Source: Agrococcus jejuensis (lineage in GTDB: Bacteria > Actinomycetota > Actinomycetes > Actinomycetales > Microbacteriaceae). Taken from it: a DNA stretch of 64,000 nt. Below the pieces are notes generated by a model. That model saw only the letters and a program-made list of their open reading frames with translations, ran no database searches and was not told the origin of the DNA. Location of the stretch: assembly GCF_007679035.1 (NCBI RefSeq), contig NZ_VEFR01000006.1, positions 1-64,000 on the forward strand, in the 5' to 3' direction. The position numbers were made by a program, and so were the translations under genes. Positions 34,490 through 47,603 of this stretch are shown here, piece by piece (the first letter of the stretch is position 1; each line of letters begins with the position of its first letter).

Positions 34490-35656
34490 ATGCACGTGAG
34501 CCGCCTCGAGCTGAAGGACTTCCGCAACTACGAGCGCGCCGTCGTCGAGCTCGAGCCCGGCGTCACGCTGCTCATCGGCCGCAACGGCCAGGGCAAGACG
34601 AACCTGGTCGAGGCGCTCGTCGTCGTGGCGACGGGATCGAGCCATCGCGTGAGCCACGATGCAGCGCTCGTGCGTGCCGGGCACGAGCAGGCGTTCGTGC
34701 GCACGAGCCTCACGAACGGCGAGCGCACGATCGGGGTCGACCTGCAGATCCAGGCGAAGGGATCGAACAAGGCGCAGGCATCCGGCCACCCCGTGCGCAT
34801 GAGCGAGCTGCCGCGCTACCTGCGCACCGTGCTCTTCAGCCCCGAGGACCTCGCGCTCGTGCGCGGCGATCCCGGCGGCCGACGGCGCATGCTCGATCAG
34901 CTCATCGTGCAGCGCAGCCCTCGCATGGGCTCGGTGATGAGCGACCTCGAGCGCGTGCTGCGGCAGCGCTCGAGCCTGCTGAAGTCGGCTCGCGCGACGC
35001 GCATGAGGCCCGACGACCTCACGACCCTCGACGTGTGGGACGAGCGGCTCGTCGCACTCGGCCTCGAGGTCGAGCGGGCCCGCGCATCGCTCGTCGCGGA
35101 GCTGCAGCCGCACGTCGCCGAGGCGTACCGCACCGTCGCGGGCGACGAGCACGTCACCGAGATCCGACTCGTGAGCGAGGTGCCGGATGATGAGGCGGCG
35201 TACGCGGAGGCGCTGCGCACCAAGCGTCGCGAGGAGCTCGACCGCGGCGTGAGCCTGCTCGGACCGCACCGCGACGACCTCGACCTCGACCTCGGCGGCC
35301 TGCTCGCGCGGCACTATGCGAGCCACGGCGAGTCGTGGTCGTACGCGCTCGCGCTGCGACTCGCCGCGGCGGAGCTCATCCGTCACGACGCTGCCGGCGA
35401 CCCCGTCGTGATCCTCGACGACGTGTTCGCCGAGCTCGACGCCGGCCGCCGCGAGCGGCTCGCGACGGCGGTGTCGTCGTTCGAGCAGGTGCTCATCACG
35501 GCAGCGGTCGACGACGACGTGCCCGACGTGCTCGCCGGGCGCCGCATCCGCATCGCCGCGGGCGTCGTCGTGGAGGACAGCGGCGCGAGCGCGGCCACCG
35601 TCGTGCCCGCCGCCGCGTCGCCGAGCGATGCTCCTGCGAGCGAGGAGGCATCGTGA
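34490..35656 (+). CDS. recF: DNA replication and repair protein RecF
   Basis: A 388-residue SMC-like ATPase that helps load RecA at single-strand gaps. It has N-terminal LELKDFRNYERAVVELEPGV, Walker A IGRNGQGKTNLVEAL, the signature region LALRLAAAELIR and Walker B VVILDDVFAELDAGRRERL. An Ala/Pro-rich tail of about 25 residues extends beyond the usual end. It overlaps the next gene by four bases. Confidence 0.97.
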   Translation: MHVSRLELKDFRNYERAVVELEPGVTLLIGRNGQGKTNLVEALVVVATGSSHRVSHDAALVRAGHEQAFVRTSLTNGERTIGVDLQIQAKGSNKAQASGHPVRMSELPRYLRTVLFSPEDLALVRGDPGGRRRMLDQLIVQRSPRMGSVMSDLERVLRQRSSLLKSARATRMRPDDLTTLDVWDERLVALGLEVERARASLVAELQPHVAEAYRTVAGDEHVTEIRLVSEVPDDEAAYAEALRTKRREELDRGVSLLGPHRDDLDLDLGGLLARHYASHGESWSYALALRLAAAELIRHDAAGDPVVILDDVFAELDAGRRERLATAVSSFEQVLITAAVDDDVPDVLAGRRIRIAAGVVVEDSGASAATVVPAAASPSDAPASEEAS

Positions 35657-36150
35657 AGGACCTCGACGCGGAGCGCGACGAGCCGGAGCGCGTGTGGATG
35701 CGCATCCGCGCCCGCTTCGGCGATCCGTCGATCACGACGAAGGACGGCCGCCGGCGCACGCGCCGCGCGGCGGCATCGGAGCCGTTCACGGCCGGTCGCG
35801 ATCCCCTGGGCCTCGGCGGCGTGCTCGACGGCCTCGTCGCCGACGCCGGATGGCAGGGCGAGATGGCGCAGGGCGGGGTGCTCGCCGAGTGGCCGCGCAT
35901 CGTCGGCCCCGAGATCGCCGACAAGACGGCACCCGAGGGCATCGCCGAGGGACTGCTCGTCGTGCGCTGCGTGTCGACGGCGTGGGAGCAGCAGATGCGG
36001 CTCATGCGCGCCGACATCACGACCCGCATCATCGAGGCGTTCCCGCAGGCGGGCATCGTGGGCATCCGCTTCGTGGGACCGCAGCAGCACTCGTTCCTGC
36101 GCGGCCCGCGCACGGTGCGCGGCCGCGGTCCGCGCGACACCTGGGGCTGA
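35653..36150 (+). CDS. DUF721 (DciA-like) domain protein
   Basis: A 165-residue protein; GTG at 35653 overlaps the recF stop. The basic N-terminal half contains DGRRRTRRAA, and the C-terminal DUF721 domain contains LAEWPRIVGPEIADKTAPEG, LLVVRCVSTAWEQQMRLM and GIRFVGP. DUF721 includes DciA, which helps the replicative helicase DnaB in most bacteria lacking DnaC. The conserved location beside recF and gyrB supports a replication role. Confidence 0.92.
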   Translation: MKDLDAERDEPERVWMRIRARFGDPSITTKDGRRRTRRAAASEPFTAGRDPLGLGGVLDGLVADAGWQGEMAQGGVLAEWPRIVGPEIADKTAPEGIAEGLLVVRCVSTAWEQQMRLMRADITTRIIEAFPQAGIVGIRFVGPQQHSFLRGPRTVRGRGPRDTWG

Positions 36151-36224
36151 GCCGCCGCCCGACGGCGCGCCGATACGCTGACGGTCGACCATCCACCGCG
36201 GATGGCGAGCCGCGAGGAGGATGG

Positions 36225-36926
36225 ATGCGCAGGCCCTCGCGCACCGAGGAGACGTTCGACCGTCTGCTCGACGCCATCATCCAGGGCACGATCGCGGCGG
36301 GCGAGCCGCTGCCGCCCGAGGGCGACCTCGCCGTCGAGTTCGGCGTCTCGCGCCTCACGCTGCGGGAGGCGGTGCGGCTGCTGCAGGCGCAGGGCGTCAT
36401 CGTGCAGGTGCGGGGCAGCAGGCATCGCATCGCGCGCGTCGAGGAGTGGACGGGCATGGACGCCGTGGTGCGGCATGCCCGCAGCGTCGGCCAGCGTGCG
36501 CGCTCGTCGCTCGAGCTGCTCGAGGTGCGCATGATGATCGAGACCGGCGCTGCGCAGCTCGCGGCGACGCGTCGCTCCGACGACGACGTCGCGCTGCTCG
36601 AGTCCGCGCTCGCGCGCATGGTCGAGCGCCATGCGGCCGGCGACGTCGACGGCTTCGTCGCCGCGGACCTCGAGTTCCACGACGTCGTGCTGCGGGCCGC
36701 CGACAACCGCATCCTCGTCGCCGCGCTGCTGCCGCTCACGGCGATGCTCGCCGAGACGCGCAGCGAGACGAGCGCGATCGCCACGATCCGCGAGCACGCG
36801 ATCGTCGAGCATCGCGCCGTCCTCGAGGCGGTGCGCAGCGGCGACGAGCTCGCGTCGCGCGATGCGATGGCGAGCCACATGCAGCAGACGCGCGACGACC
36901 TCGTCGCGCTCGTGCACGCCCGCTGA
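36225..36926 (+). CDS. GntR-family (FadR subfamily) regulator
   Basis: A 233-residue transcription factor. The winged helix is at about residues 8-72 (FDRLLDAIIQGTIAAGEPLP, SRLTLREAVRLLQAQGVI) and the FadR-type all-helical effector domain follows with LLEVRMMIETGAAQLAA, DLEFHDVVLRAADN and EHRAVLEAVRSGD, with metal-binding Asp and His residues of the FCD fold. GAGGAGG precedes the ATG. It opens the inserted tetronate cassette and probably represses the three genes after it, perhaps through the palindrome near 36981. Confidence 0.9.
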   Translation: MRRPSRTEETFDRLLDAIIQGTIAAGEPLPPEGDLAVEFGVSRLTLREAVRLLQAQGVIVQVRGSRHRIARVEEWTGMDAVVRHARSVGQRARSSLELLEVRMMIETGAAQLAATRRSDDDVALLESALARMVERHAAGDVDGFVAADLEFHDVVLRAADNRILVAALLPLTAMLAETRSETSAIATIREHAIVEHRAVLEAVRSGDELASRDAMASHMQQTRDDLVALVHAR

Positions 36927-36950
36927 CGTTCGCGACGACCCCGTGCAGGC

Positions 36951-37016
36951 TTGACAGCCTCGATCGCATCCCTCACGATGTCTGATATCGGATAGCGAGC
37001 ACGATCGGTGCTCGCT
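36951..37016 (+). promoter_or_regulatory. Promoter/operator region of the tetronate cassette
   Basis: A consensus -35, TTGACA, is at 36951-36956; CACGAT 17 bases downstream is a weak -10. An imperfect palindrome TCTGATATCGGA at 36981-36992, centred on GATATC, resembles FadR-type operators. Next to it, AGCGAGCAC and GTGCTCGCT (36994-37016) form a perfect 9-bp inverted repeat with a five-base loop, either a second operator or a leader hairpin. Confidence 0.55.
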
Positions 37017-37040
37017 CCGACACGGACGAAGGAGTTCTGC

Positions 37041-38483
37041 GTGCACGTCGACGCCCTGCTGGCCACGGCCCCGAGCCCGATCGACGTCGCTGCAGACGCC
37101 GTCCGCGAGGCCATGGACCCCGAGACGGTGCTCGTCGTGCTCGACGACGACCCCACCGGCACGCAGTCGGTCGCCGGCCTGCCCGTGCTCACGCGATGGG
37201 AGCGCGAGGACCTCGACTGGGCGATGGCGCAGTCGGCGCCCGCCGTCTACGTGCTCACGAACACCCGCTCGCTCGACGAGGCCGCCGCCGAGCAGCGCAA
37301 CCGCGAGGTCGTCGCCGTCGCGCTCGACGCGGCCGAGGCCGTCGGCCGACGCGTCACGTTCGTGTCGCGCAGCGACTCGACGCTGCGGGGGCACTTCCCG
37401 CTCGAGACCGACGTGCTCGCCGACGCCATCGCGCAGCGCGGCCACGCCGCACCGCACCTCGTGGTGCTCGTGCCCGCCTTCCCCGACGCCGGCCGCATCA
37501 CGGTCGACGCCGTGCACCACTGGGTGGTCGACGGCGAGGCGACGCCGGTGGGCGAGACGCCGTTCGCACAGGATGCGACGTTCGGCTTCCGCTCCAGCGA
37601 CCTGCGCGACTGGGTCGAGGAGAAGACGCACGGCCGCATCGCTCGCGACGACGTGCACGCACTCACGCTCGGGACCATCCGTCGAGGCGCAGAGGCGATC
37701 GCCGACGAGCTGCGCACGCGACCGGCAGGCACGGTCGTCGTGGTCGACGCCGTCGACGAGTCCGACATGCGCGCCGTCGCGATCGCGCTCCACCGCCTCG
37801 AGCGCGAGGGCATGTCGGCCCTGCTGCGCGTCGGACCGCCCTACCCCCGCGCCCACGTGGGCCAGGACATCCCCGCCGTCGTGCAGCCCGCCGACCTCGA
37901 GCTCGCGAACGACCGCGGCGGTCTCGTGGTCGTGGGCAGCCACGTGCCGCTGACGACCGCGCAGCTCGCAGCGCTGCGCGAGGCCCGTCCCGACACCGCG
38001 ACCATCGAGCTCGACGTGCGCGCGCTCATCGACGACCGCCGCGAGGCGCACCTCGACGCGCAGGCGCGCGCCGTCGCCGAGGCCATCGAGCACGGCACGG
38101 TCATCGTGCACACGAGCCGCGAGCTCGTGACGGGCAAGGACGGCGACGAGAGCCTCGACATCGCACGTCGCGTCTCGAGCGGCATCGTCGCGCTCGTGGC
38201 CCGCGTGCTGGAGCTCGCGCCGCCGCGCTTCGTCATCGCGAAGGGCGGCATCACCTCGAGCGACGTCGCCTCCGAGGCGCTCCGCATCCGCCGCGCCACC
38301 GTGGTCGGCCCCATGCTGCCCGGCATCGTCTCGCTCTGGCAGCCCGAGGTCGGCCCGGCCGTCGGCATCCCCTACGTCGTGTTCGCAGGCAACGTCGGCG
38401 ACACGGACTCCCTCGCCGCCGTCGTGCAGACGCTCGCCGGCGACGACCGCCGATCCCCTACGAAGGAAGCAGGAACCGCATGA
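37041..38483 (+). CDS. Four-carbon acid sugar kinase (DUF1537 family)
   Basis: A 480-residue kinase of the OtnK/DtnK/LtnK group, which phosphorylates 2-oxo- or 3-oxo-tetronates at the terminal hydroxyl. The N-terminal domain has LVVLDDDPTGTQSVAGLPVLT and FVSRSDSTLRGHFPLE; the C-terminal nucleotide-binding domain has FVIAKGGITSSDVASEAL and PYVVFAGNVGD. It starts at GTG 37041 behind AAGGAG. With the dehydrogenase and permease that follow, it suggests use of threonate, erythronate or a similar acid. It overlaps the dehydrogenase by four bases. Confidence 0.9.
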   Translation: MHVDALLATAPSPIDVAADAVREAMDPETVLVVLDDDPTGTQSVAGLPVLTRWEREDLDWAMAQSAPAVYVLTNTRSLDEAAAEQRNREVVAVALDAAEAVGRRVTFVSRSDSTLRGHFPLETDVLADAIAQRGHAAPHLVVLVPAFPDAGRITVDAVHHWVVDGEATPVGETPFAQDATFGFRSSDLRDWVEEKTHGRIARDDVHALTLGTIRRGAEAIADELRTRPAGTVVVVDAVDESDMRAVAIALHRLEREGMSALLRVGPPYPRAHVGQDIPAVVQPADLELANDRGGLVVVGSHVPLTTAQLAALREARPDTATIELDVRALIDDRREAHLDAQARAVAEAIEHGTVIVHTSRELVTGKDGDESLDIARRVSSGIVALVARVLELAPPRFVIAKGGITSSDVASEALRIRRATVVGPMLPGIVSLWQPEVGPAVGIPYVVFAGNVGDTDSLAAVVQTLAGDDRRSPTKEAGTA

Positions 38484-39379
38484 CCAGCACCGTCGCCGTC
38501 ATCGGGCTCGGCGCCATGGGACTGCCCATGGCCACGAGGCTCGCGGGCACGTTCGACGTCTCCGGGTTCGACATCGCCCAGCCGCGCCTCGACCTCGCCG
38601 CCGGGCAGGGCGTGCGCGCCGCGACGAGCGCGGCCGACGCCGTCGCCGACGCCGAGGTCGTGCTCGTGGCCGTGCGCACGGGAGAGCAACTCGAGTCGCT
38701 GCTCTTCGGCGAGCAGCCGCTGAGCGAGCACCTGCGCCCCGGCGCCGTCGTGCTGCTGACGAGCACCGTGGGCACCGCGGGCATCGCAGAGGTCGCCGCG
38801 CGACTCGAGGCGATCGGCGCGCACCTCGTCGACGCGCCCCTGTCGGGCGGACCTGTGCGCGCGGGCGAGGGAGACCTGCTCATCGTCGTCGGCGCGAGCG
38901 ACATGGCCCTCGCCGTCGCGCGTCCCGTGCTCGAGCGACTCGCGTCGACGCTCACGGTCGTCGGCGACCGGCCGGGCGACGGCCAGGCGCTCAAGACCGT
39001 CAACCAGCTGCTGTGCGGCGTGCACATCGCGGCCGCCGCCGAGGCCCTCGCCCTCGCGGACGCCCTCGGCCTCGACCGGGAGCGCACGCTCGAGGCGCTG
39101 CAGGCCGGCGCCGCCGGCTCGTTCATGCTCGGCAATCGCGGCCCGCGCGCCCTGCAGGCCTACGACGACGAGGGCGCCGAGGTGCTCAGCCGCCTCGACA
39201 TCTTCGTGAAGGACCTCGGCATCGTCGGCGACGCCGCGCGCGCCGCGCACCTCGCGACCCCGGTCGCGGCCGCCGCCGAGCAGCTGTTCCTCCTCGGCGA
39301 GGCCGCCGGCCTCGGCGACCGCGACGACTCGGCGGTCATCCGCGTCGTCGCACCCACCCGACGCGCGAAGGAGCGCTGA
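38480..39379 (+). CDS. NAD(P)-dependent 3-hydroxyacid dehydrogenase, LtnD-like
   Basis: A 299-residue beta-hydroxyacid dehydrogenase. It has VAVIGLGAMGLPMATRL for the dinucleotide, DAPLSGGPVRAGEGDLLIVVG for substrate binding and the catalytic Lys in GQALKTVNQLLCGVHIAA, plus a KDLGIVGDAA block. In characterised tetronate pathways this enzyme oxidises L-threonate or D-erythronate before the kinase acts. A related reaction, such as tartronate semialdehyde reduction, cannot be excluded from sequence alone. Confidence 0.88.
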   Translation: MTSTVAVIGLGAMGLPMATRLAGTFDVSGFDIAQPRLDLAAGQGVRAATSAADAVADAEVVLVAVRTGEQLESLLFGEQPLSEHLRPGAVVLLTSTVGTAGIAEVAARLEAIGAHLVDAPLSGGPVRAGEGDLLIVVGASDMALAVARPVLERLASTLTVVGDRPGDGQALKTVNQLLCGVHIAAAAEALALADALGLDRERTLEALQAGAAGSFMLGNRGPRALQAYDDEGAEVLSRLDIFVKDLGIVGDAARAAHLATPVAAAAEQLFLLGEAAGLGDRDDSAVIRVVAPTRRAKER

Positions 39380-39382
39380 CCC

Positions 39383-40810
39383 ATGGACCTGCCCCTCCCG
39401 GCACTCATCGCGATCGGCCTCGCGGGCATCGGCCTGCTGCTGGTGCTCGTGATCCGCTTCAAGATGCAGGCGTTCTACGCCCTCATCCTCACCGCCATCG
39501 TCGTCGGCATCGCCGCGGGCCTGCCCCTCACCACGATTCCCGCGACCGAGACGGAGCCCGAGCGGCTCGGCGTCATCCAGGCGATCATCGCCGGCGTCGG
39601 CGGCACGCTCGGCTCGGTCGCCGTGCTCGTGGCGCTCGGCTCGATGCTCGGCAAGATCATCGAGATCTCCGGCGGCGCGGACGCGCTGGCGGGGAAGTTC
39701 ACCAGCTGGCTCGGCCCCAAGCGGGTGGGCGTCGCCCTCACGGCCGCCGCAGGCATCCTGGCGATCCCCGTCTTCTTCGACGCGGGCTTCATCATCCTCA
39801 TCCCGATCATCTACGCGTTCTCGAAGGCCGCGGGGCTGAGCCCGCTGAAGTTCGGCCTGCCGATCGCCGGGCTCATGCTCGCGGTGCACGTCGCGGTGCC
39901 GCCGCATCCCGGCATCGTCGGCGGCGCGACGATCCTCGGCGCCGACGTCGGCTGGATCACGATCCTGTCGCTCGCGATCTCGATCCCGCTCGGCGTCGTC
40001 TCGTACCTCGTCGCGAAGGTGCTCAACCGACGCGAGTACGCGATGCTCGCCGCCACGAAGGCGATGTTCGACGAGTTCGGCACGGACTCCGGCCCCCGCA
40101 GCGGCACGCTCGGCGAGGGCGAGCGGGCGCCGAGCGCCTGGACGATCCTCGCGATCATCGTGCTGCCCCTCGCGCTCATCATGGTCGGCACCGCCGTCGC
40201 GCCCGCGCTGCCCGAGGGCTCCTTCGAGCGCGGCCTGCTGTCGATGATCGGCCAGCCGATCTTCGCGCTCATGGTCGCGATCGGCGTCGCCATGGTCGCC
40301 CTCGGCCTGCGCCGCGGGTGGTCGCGCGAGAAGCTCGGCGAGGTCATGGAGTCGGCGCTGCCCGCAGCCGCCGTCATCATCCTCGTCACGGGTGCCGGTG
40401 GCGCCTTCGGCCGCATCCTCACCGAGACCGGCATCGGCGGCGCCGTCGCCGAGGTGCTCGCGGGCACCGGCATGCCGATCCTGCTCGCCGCCTTCCTCAT
40501 CTCGCTCATCATGCGCGCGGCGCAGGGCTCGGCCACGGTCGCGATCACGACGGCCGCCGGCCTGCTGCTGCCGACGGTCGCGGCGTTCGACCTCGGCCCC
40601 ATCCAGCTCGCCCTCGTGGCCCTCGCGATCGGCTACGGCTCCCTCGGCCTCAGCCACGTGAACGACTCGGGCTTCTGGATCGTCACGCGCTACCTGGGGC
40701 TGTCGGTCAAGGACGGCCTGCGCACGTGGACCCCGCTCACGACGGTACTCGGCATCGTCGGATTCCTGCTGGTCGTGGCCGTGTCGGTGGTGCTGCCCTC
40801 CACCGCCTGA
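39383..40810 (+). CDS. GntP-family permease
   Basis: A 475-residue membrane protein with about 12 to 14 hydrophobic segments. GntP-family landmarks are AAGILAIPVFFDAGFIILIPI, AVHVAVPPHPGIVGG, VTGAGGAFGRILTETGIGG and SLGLSHVNDSGFWIV. Members import gluconate and other sugar acids. Following the kinase and dehydrogenase by three bases, it is probably the uptake system for the tetronate. The cassette ends here. Confidence 0.92.
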   Translation: MDLPLPALIAIGLAGIGLLLVLVIRFKMQAFYALILTAIVVGIAAGLPLTTIPATETEPERLGVIQAIIAGVGGTLGSVAVLVALGSMLGKIIEISGGADALAGKFTSWLGPKRVGVALTAAAGILAIPVFFDAGFIILIPIIYAFSKAAGLSPLKFGLPIAGLMLAVHVAVPPHPGIVGGATILGADVGWITILSLAISIPLGVVSYLVAKVLNRREYAMLAATKAMFDEFGTDSGPRSGTLGEGERAPSAWTILAIIVLPLALIMVGTAVAPALPEGSFERGLLSMIGQPIFALMVAIGVAMVALGLRRGWSREKLGEVMESALPAAAVIILVTGAGGAFGRILTETGIGGAVAEVLAGTGMPILLAAFLISLIMRAAQGSATVAITTAAGLLLPTVAAFDLGPIQLALVALAIGYGSLGLSHVNDSGFWIVTRYLGLSVKDGLRTWTPLTTVLGIVGFLLVVAVSVVLPSTA

Positions 40811-40957
40811 CGCCCCGTGCTCGACGTGCGGGATCGGCTGCGGCCGGTCCCGCTCGTCGGCGTACCCGCGTCCCGAGCGTCCGTCCGGAGCGGCACGGCG
40901 TCGCGGCCTGCGCGCGTTCGCTGGTGGCGCGGCCCGTCGACCGCAGCAGACGCATAG

Positions 40958-43009
<2,052 letters not shown>

Positions 43010-43058
43010 GCCCGGAGGGGTCAATGCGACGAAGGAGCGTTGACGCCGGAGGGCTCAA

Positions 43059-43107
43059 GGTCGAGGAGCGCGCGAGCGCAGCGAGCACGCGTCTCGAGAC
43101 CCCACCA
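43059..43107. repeat. Dispersed repeat family 1, partial copy between gyrB and gyrA
   Basis: GGTCGAGGAGCGCGCGAGCG, CAGCGAGCACGCGTC and TCGAGACCCCACCA correspond to the left arm of the repeat unit. The inner portion reads TCTCGAGACC, making a small palindrome, rather than TCACGAGACC. Only the left arm is present, in the 140-bp spacer. Confidence 0.7.
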
Positions 43108-43149
43108 CACCAGAACATCCAGCATCCGAATGACGAGAGCTGACACCCG

Positions 43150-45797
<2,648 letters not shown>

Positions 45798-45801
<4 letters not shown>

Positions 45802-46199
45802 GCATCGCGGAGCGACTGCAGGGCAAGGGCCCGCGACGGTCGGGCGGCAAGCAGGTGCGCCTGCGACTCGTCTGGATCGACTTCTGGTCGGCCCTGAAGC
45901 TGTCGGCGATCGTCGGCGTCATCGCGGGCATCGTGCTGATCGTCGTGTCCTTCGTGCTGTGGACGCTGCTGAACCTGCTGGGTCTGTTCGGCCGCATCGA
46001 CGACACCCTCTCGGACATCCTCGGCGACTCGTTCACCGTCATGAGCTTCCTGTCGCTGCCGCAGGTGCTGCTGTTCTCGGTGATCGTGGCGCTGCTGAAC
46101 TTCGTCGTGATCACGGTGCTCGGTGCCGTGTTCGCCACGCTGTACAACCTGTCGGTGCGGTTCACGGGCGGCCTGCTCGTGGGCTTCTCGAACCAGTAG
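45798..46199 (+). CDS. DUF3566 membrane protein
   Basis: A 133-residue protein with a basic N-terminus ([19 protein letters not shown]), a membrane segment at about 31-58, a loop with [16 protein letters not shown] and a second membrane segment at about 89-115 before the [14 protein letters not shown] end. DUF3566 proteins are encoded immediately after gyrA throughout actinobacteria, including Mycobacterium. Function is unsettled. The ATGA overlap with gyrA indicates co-translation. Confidence 0.9.
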
Positions 46200-46268
46200 G
46201 TCGGCAGGGGCGCACCCAGGTGTGCATGAGCGCGCTCGACGCATGGTAATGTCGTTGATCGTGCGCGC

Positions 46269-46345
46269 GGGGCTATAGCTCAGGCGGTTAGAGCGCTTCG
46301 CTGATAACGAAGAGGTCCATGGTTCGAGTCCATGTAGCCCCACCA
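46269..46345 (+). tRNA. tRNA-Ile (GAT)
   Basis: A complete 77-base tRNA. Acceptor stem GGGGCTA pairs with TAGCCCC; the anticodon loop CTGATAA gives anticodon GAT at 46303-46305; the T arm is GGTTCGAGTCC. The 3' CCA is encoded (46343-46345). The tRNA-Ile to tRNA-Ala order after gyrA is conserved in actinobacteria. Confidence 0.97.
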
Positions 46346-46356
46346 CGCGCCACACT

Positions 46357-46429
46357 GGGGCCTTAGCTCAGTTGGTAGAGCGCCTGCTTTGCAAGCAGGA
46401 TGTCGGGAGTTCGATTCTCCCAGGCTCCA
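46357..46429 (+). tRNA. tRNA-Ala (TGC)
   Basis: A complete 73-base tRNA without encoded CCA (the genome continues CCCC). Acceptor GGGGCCT pairs with AGGCTCC and includes the G3-U70 pair, the alanine identity element. Anticodon TGC is at 46390-46392. It begins 11 bases after tRNA-Ile and probably shares its transcript. Confidence 0.97.
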
Positions 46430-46434
46430 CCCCC

Positions 46435-46463
46435 GAACCCCGTCCGGACGGACGGGGTTCTTC
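46435..46463 (+). terminator. Terminator after the tRNA pair
   Basis: GAACCCCGTCC (46435-46445) pairs with GGACGGGGTTC (46450-46460), an 11-bp perfect stem with a GGAC loop, followed by TTC. It begins five bases after the tRNA-Ala. Confidence 0.85.
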
Positions 46464-46566
46464 GCGTCTCACGGCGTCGCGCGTCGCACCGATTGCGCGA
46501 ATGCGACGCGAACGGCCAGGATCGACACGTCGGCGTCGCCTGAAGCCTCCGGCACGAGGAGATCGC

Positions 46567-47499
46567 ATGCCCGAGCACGACGCCGACGAGCCCTACCTGC
46601 CACCGATCGCGCACCCGCTGCGGGCGATCGGCACGCACACGTTCGACTTCGGCCGCCAGGTCGCGATCATGGCGATCGTCAACCGCACGCCCGACTCGTT
46701 CTACGACCAGGGCCGCACGTTCGGGCTCGAGGCCGCCGTGACCGCATCGATCGACGCCGTCGCCGCCGGCGCCGACTGGGTCGACATCGGTGGGGTGCCG
46801 TTCGCGCCCGGCGAGGCGCTGCCGGTCGACGAGGAGATCGAGCGCATCGTGCCCGTCGTGCGCGAGCTGCGCGCGGCATCCGACGTCGTCATCTCGGTCG
46901 ACACCTTCCACGCCGCCGTCGCCGCCGCGGCGATCGAGGCCGGCGCCGACGTCATCAACGACACGACCGCGCTGCACGACGCCGAGATGGCGCGCGTCGT
47001 CGCCGGGTCCGATGCGACGCTCGTCATCACGCACTCGCTCGCCGCCGACAGCGCGGGCCCGCGCACGCAGTACGGGTCGCCGACGTACCTCGCCGTCGAG
47101 GACGACGTCGCCGCCCTGCTGCGCACCCGCGTCGCGCGCGCGGTCGACGACGGCGTGCGCGACGACCGCATCGTGCTCGACCCCGGCTTCGACCTCAACA
47201 AGAACACCGCGGACTCCCTGCGCCTCGCCCGGCGCCTGCCGGTCGTGTGCGACCTCGGCTTCCCCGTGCTCGCGGCCATGTCGAACAAGGACTTCATCGG
47301 CGAGGTGCTCGATGCGCCCAAGGCCGAGCGCGTCGACGGGTCGCTCGCCGCTGCGGTCTTCGCCATCACCCGCGGCGCGCGCATCGTGCGCGTGCACGAG
47401 ACGGCGCGCACCCGCGACGCCGTGCGCATGGCCGAGGCGTTCATGGGATGGCGCGAGCCGGCCGACCCGATCCACAACATGTCGGCGTTCAACGTGTGA
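46567..47499 (+). CDS. Dihydropteroate synthase-like protein (FolP2 type)
   Basis: A 310-residue TIM-barrel protein of the dihydropteroate synthase family. It has AIMAIVNRTPDSFYDQGRTF where canonical FolP has a VTPDSFSDGG motif, then DIGGVPFAPGEALP, ISVDTFHAAVA, VINDTTALHD and LDPGFDLNKNT. These substitutions are like actinobacterial FolP2 homologues, at least one of which lacks ordinary sulfonamide-sensitive synthase activity. GAGGAG precedes the ATG at 46567. No other folate gene is adjacent, so a true FolP probably lies elsewhere. Confidence 0.85.
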   Translation: MPEHDADEPYLPPIAHPLRAIGTHTFDFGRQVAIMAIVNRTPDSFYDQGRTFGLEAAVTASIDAVAAGADWVDIGGVPFAPGEALPVDEEIERIVPVVRELRAASDVVISVDTFHAAVAAAAIEAGADVINDTTALHDAEMARVVAGSDATLVITHSLAADSAGPRTQYGSPTYLAVEDDVAALLRTRVARAVDDGVRDDRIVLDPGFDLNKNTADSLRLARRLPVVCDLGFPVLAAMSNKDFIGEVLDAPKAERVDGSLAAAVFAITRGARIVRVHETARTRDAVRMAEAFMGWREPADPIHNMSAFNV

Positions 47500-47603
47500 C
47501 CGTGCACGGAGTGCTGGTCAGAGGGGTGGCACGTGCGCATCGCACATGCGCGTCCTCTGAGCGACACCTCGCGCGTGCGCGTCGCAGCAGAGAGGCTTGA
47601 GGC

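Noticed and set aside
46567..47499. Bona fide dihydropteroate synthase FolP1
   Set aside because: The NRTPDSFYDQG motif and absence of other folate genes fit the FolP2-like group better, so the symbol folP was not assigned.
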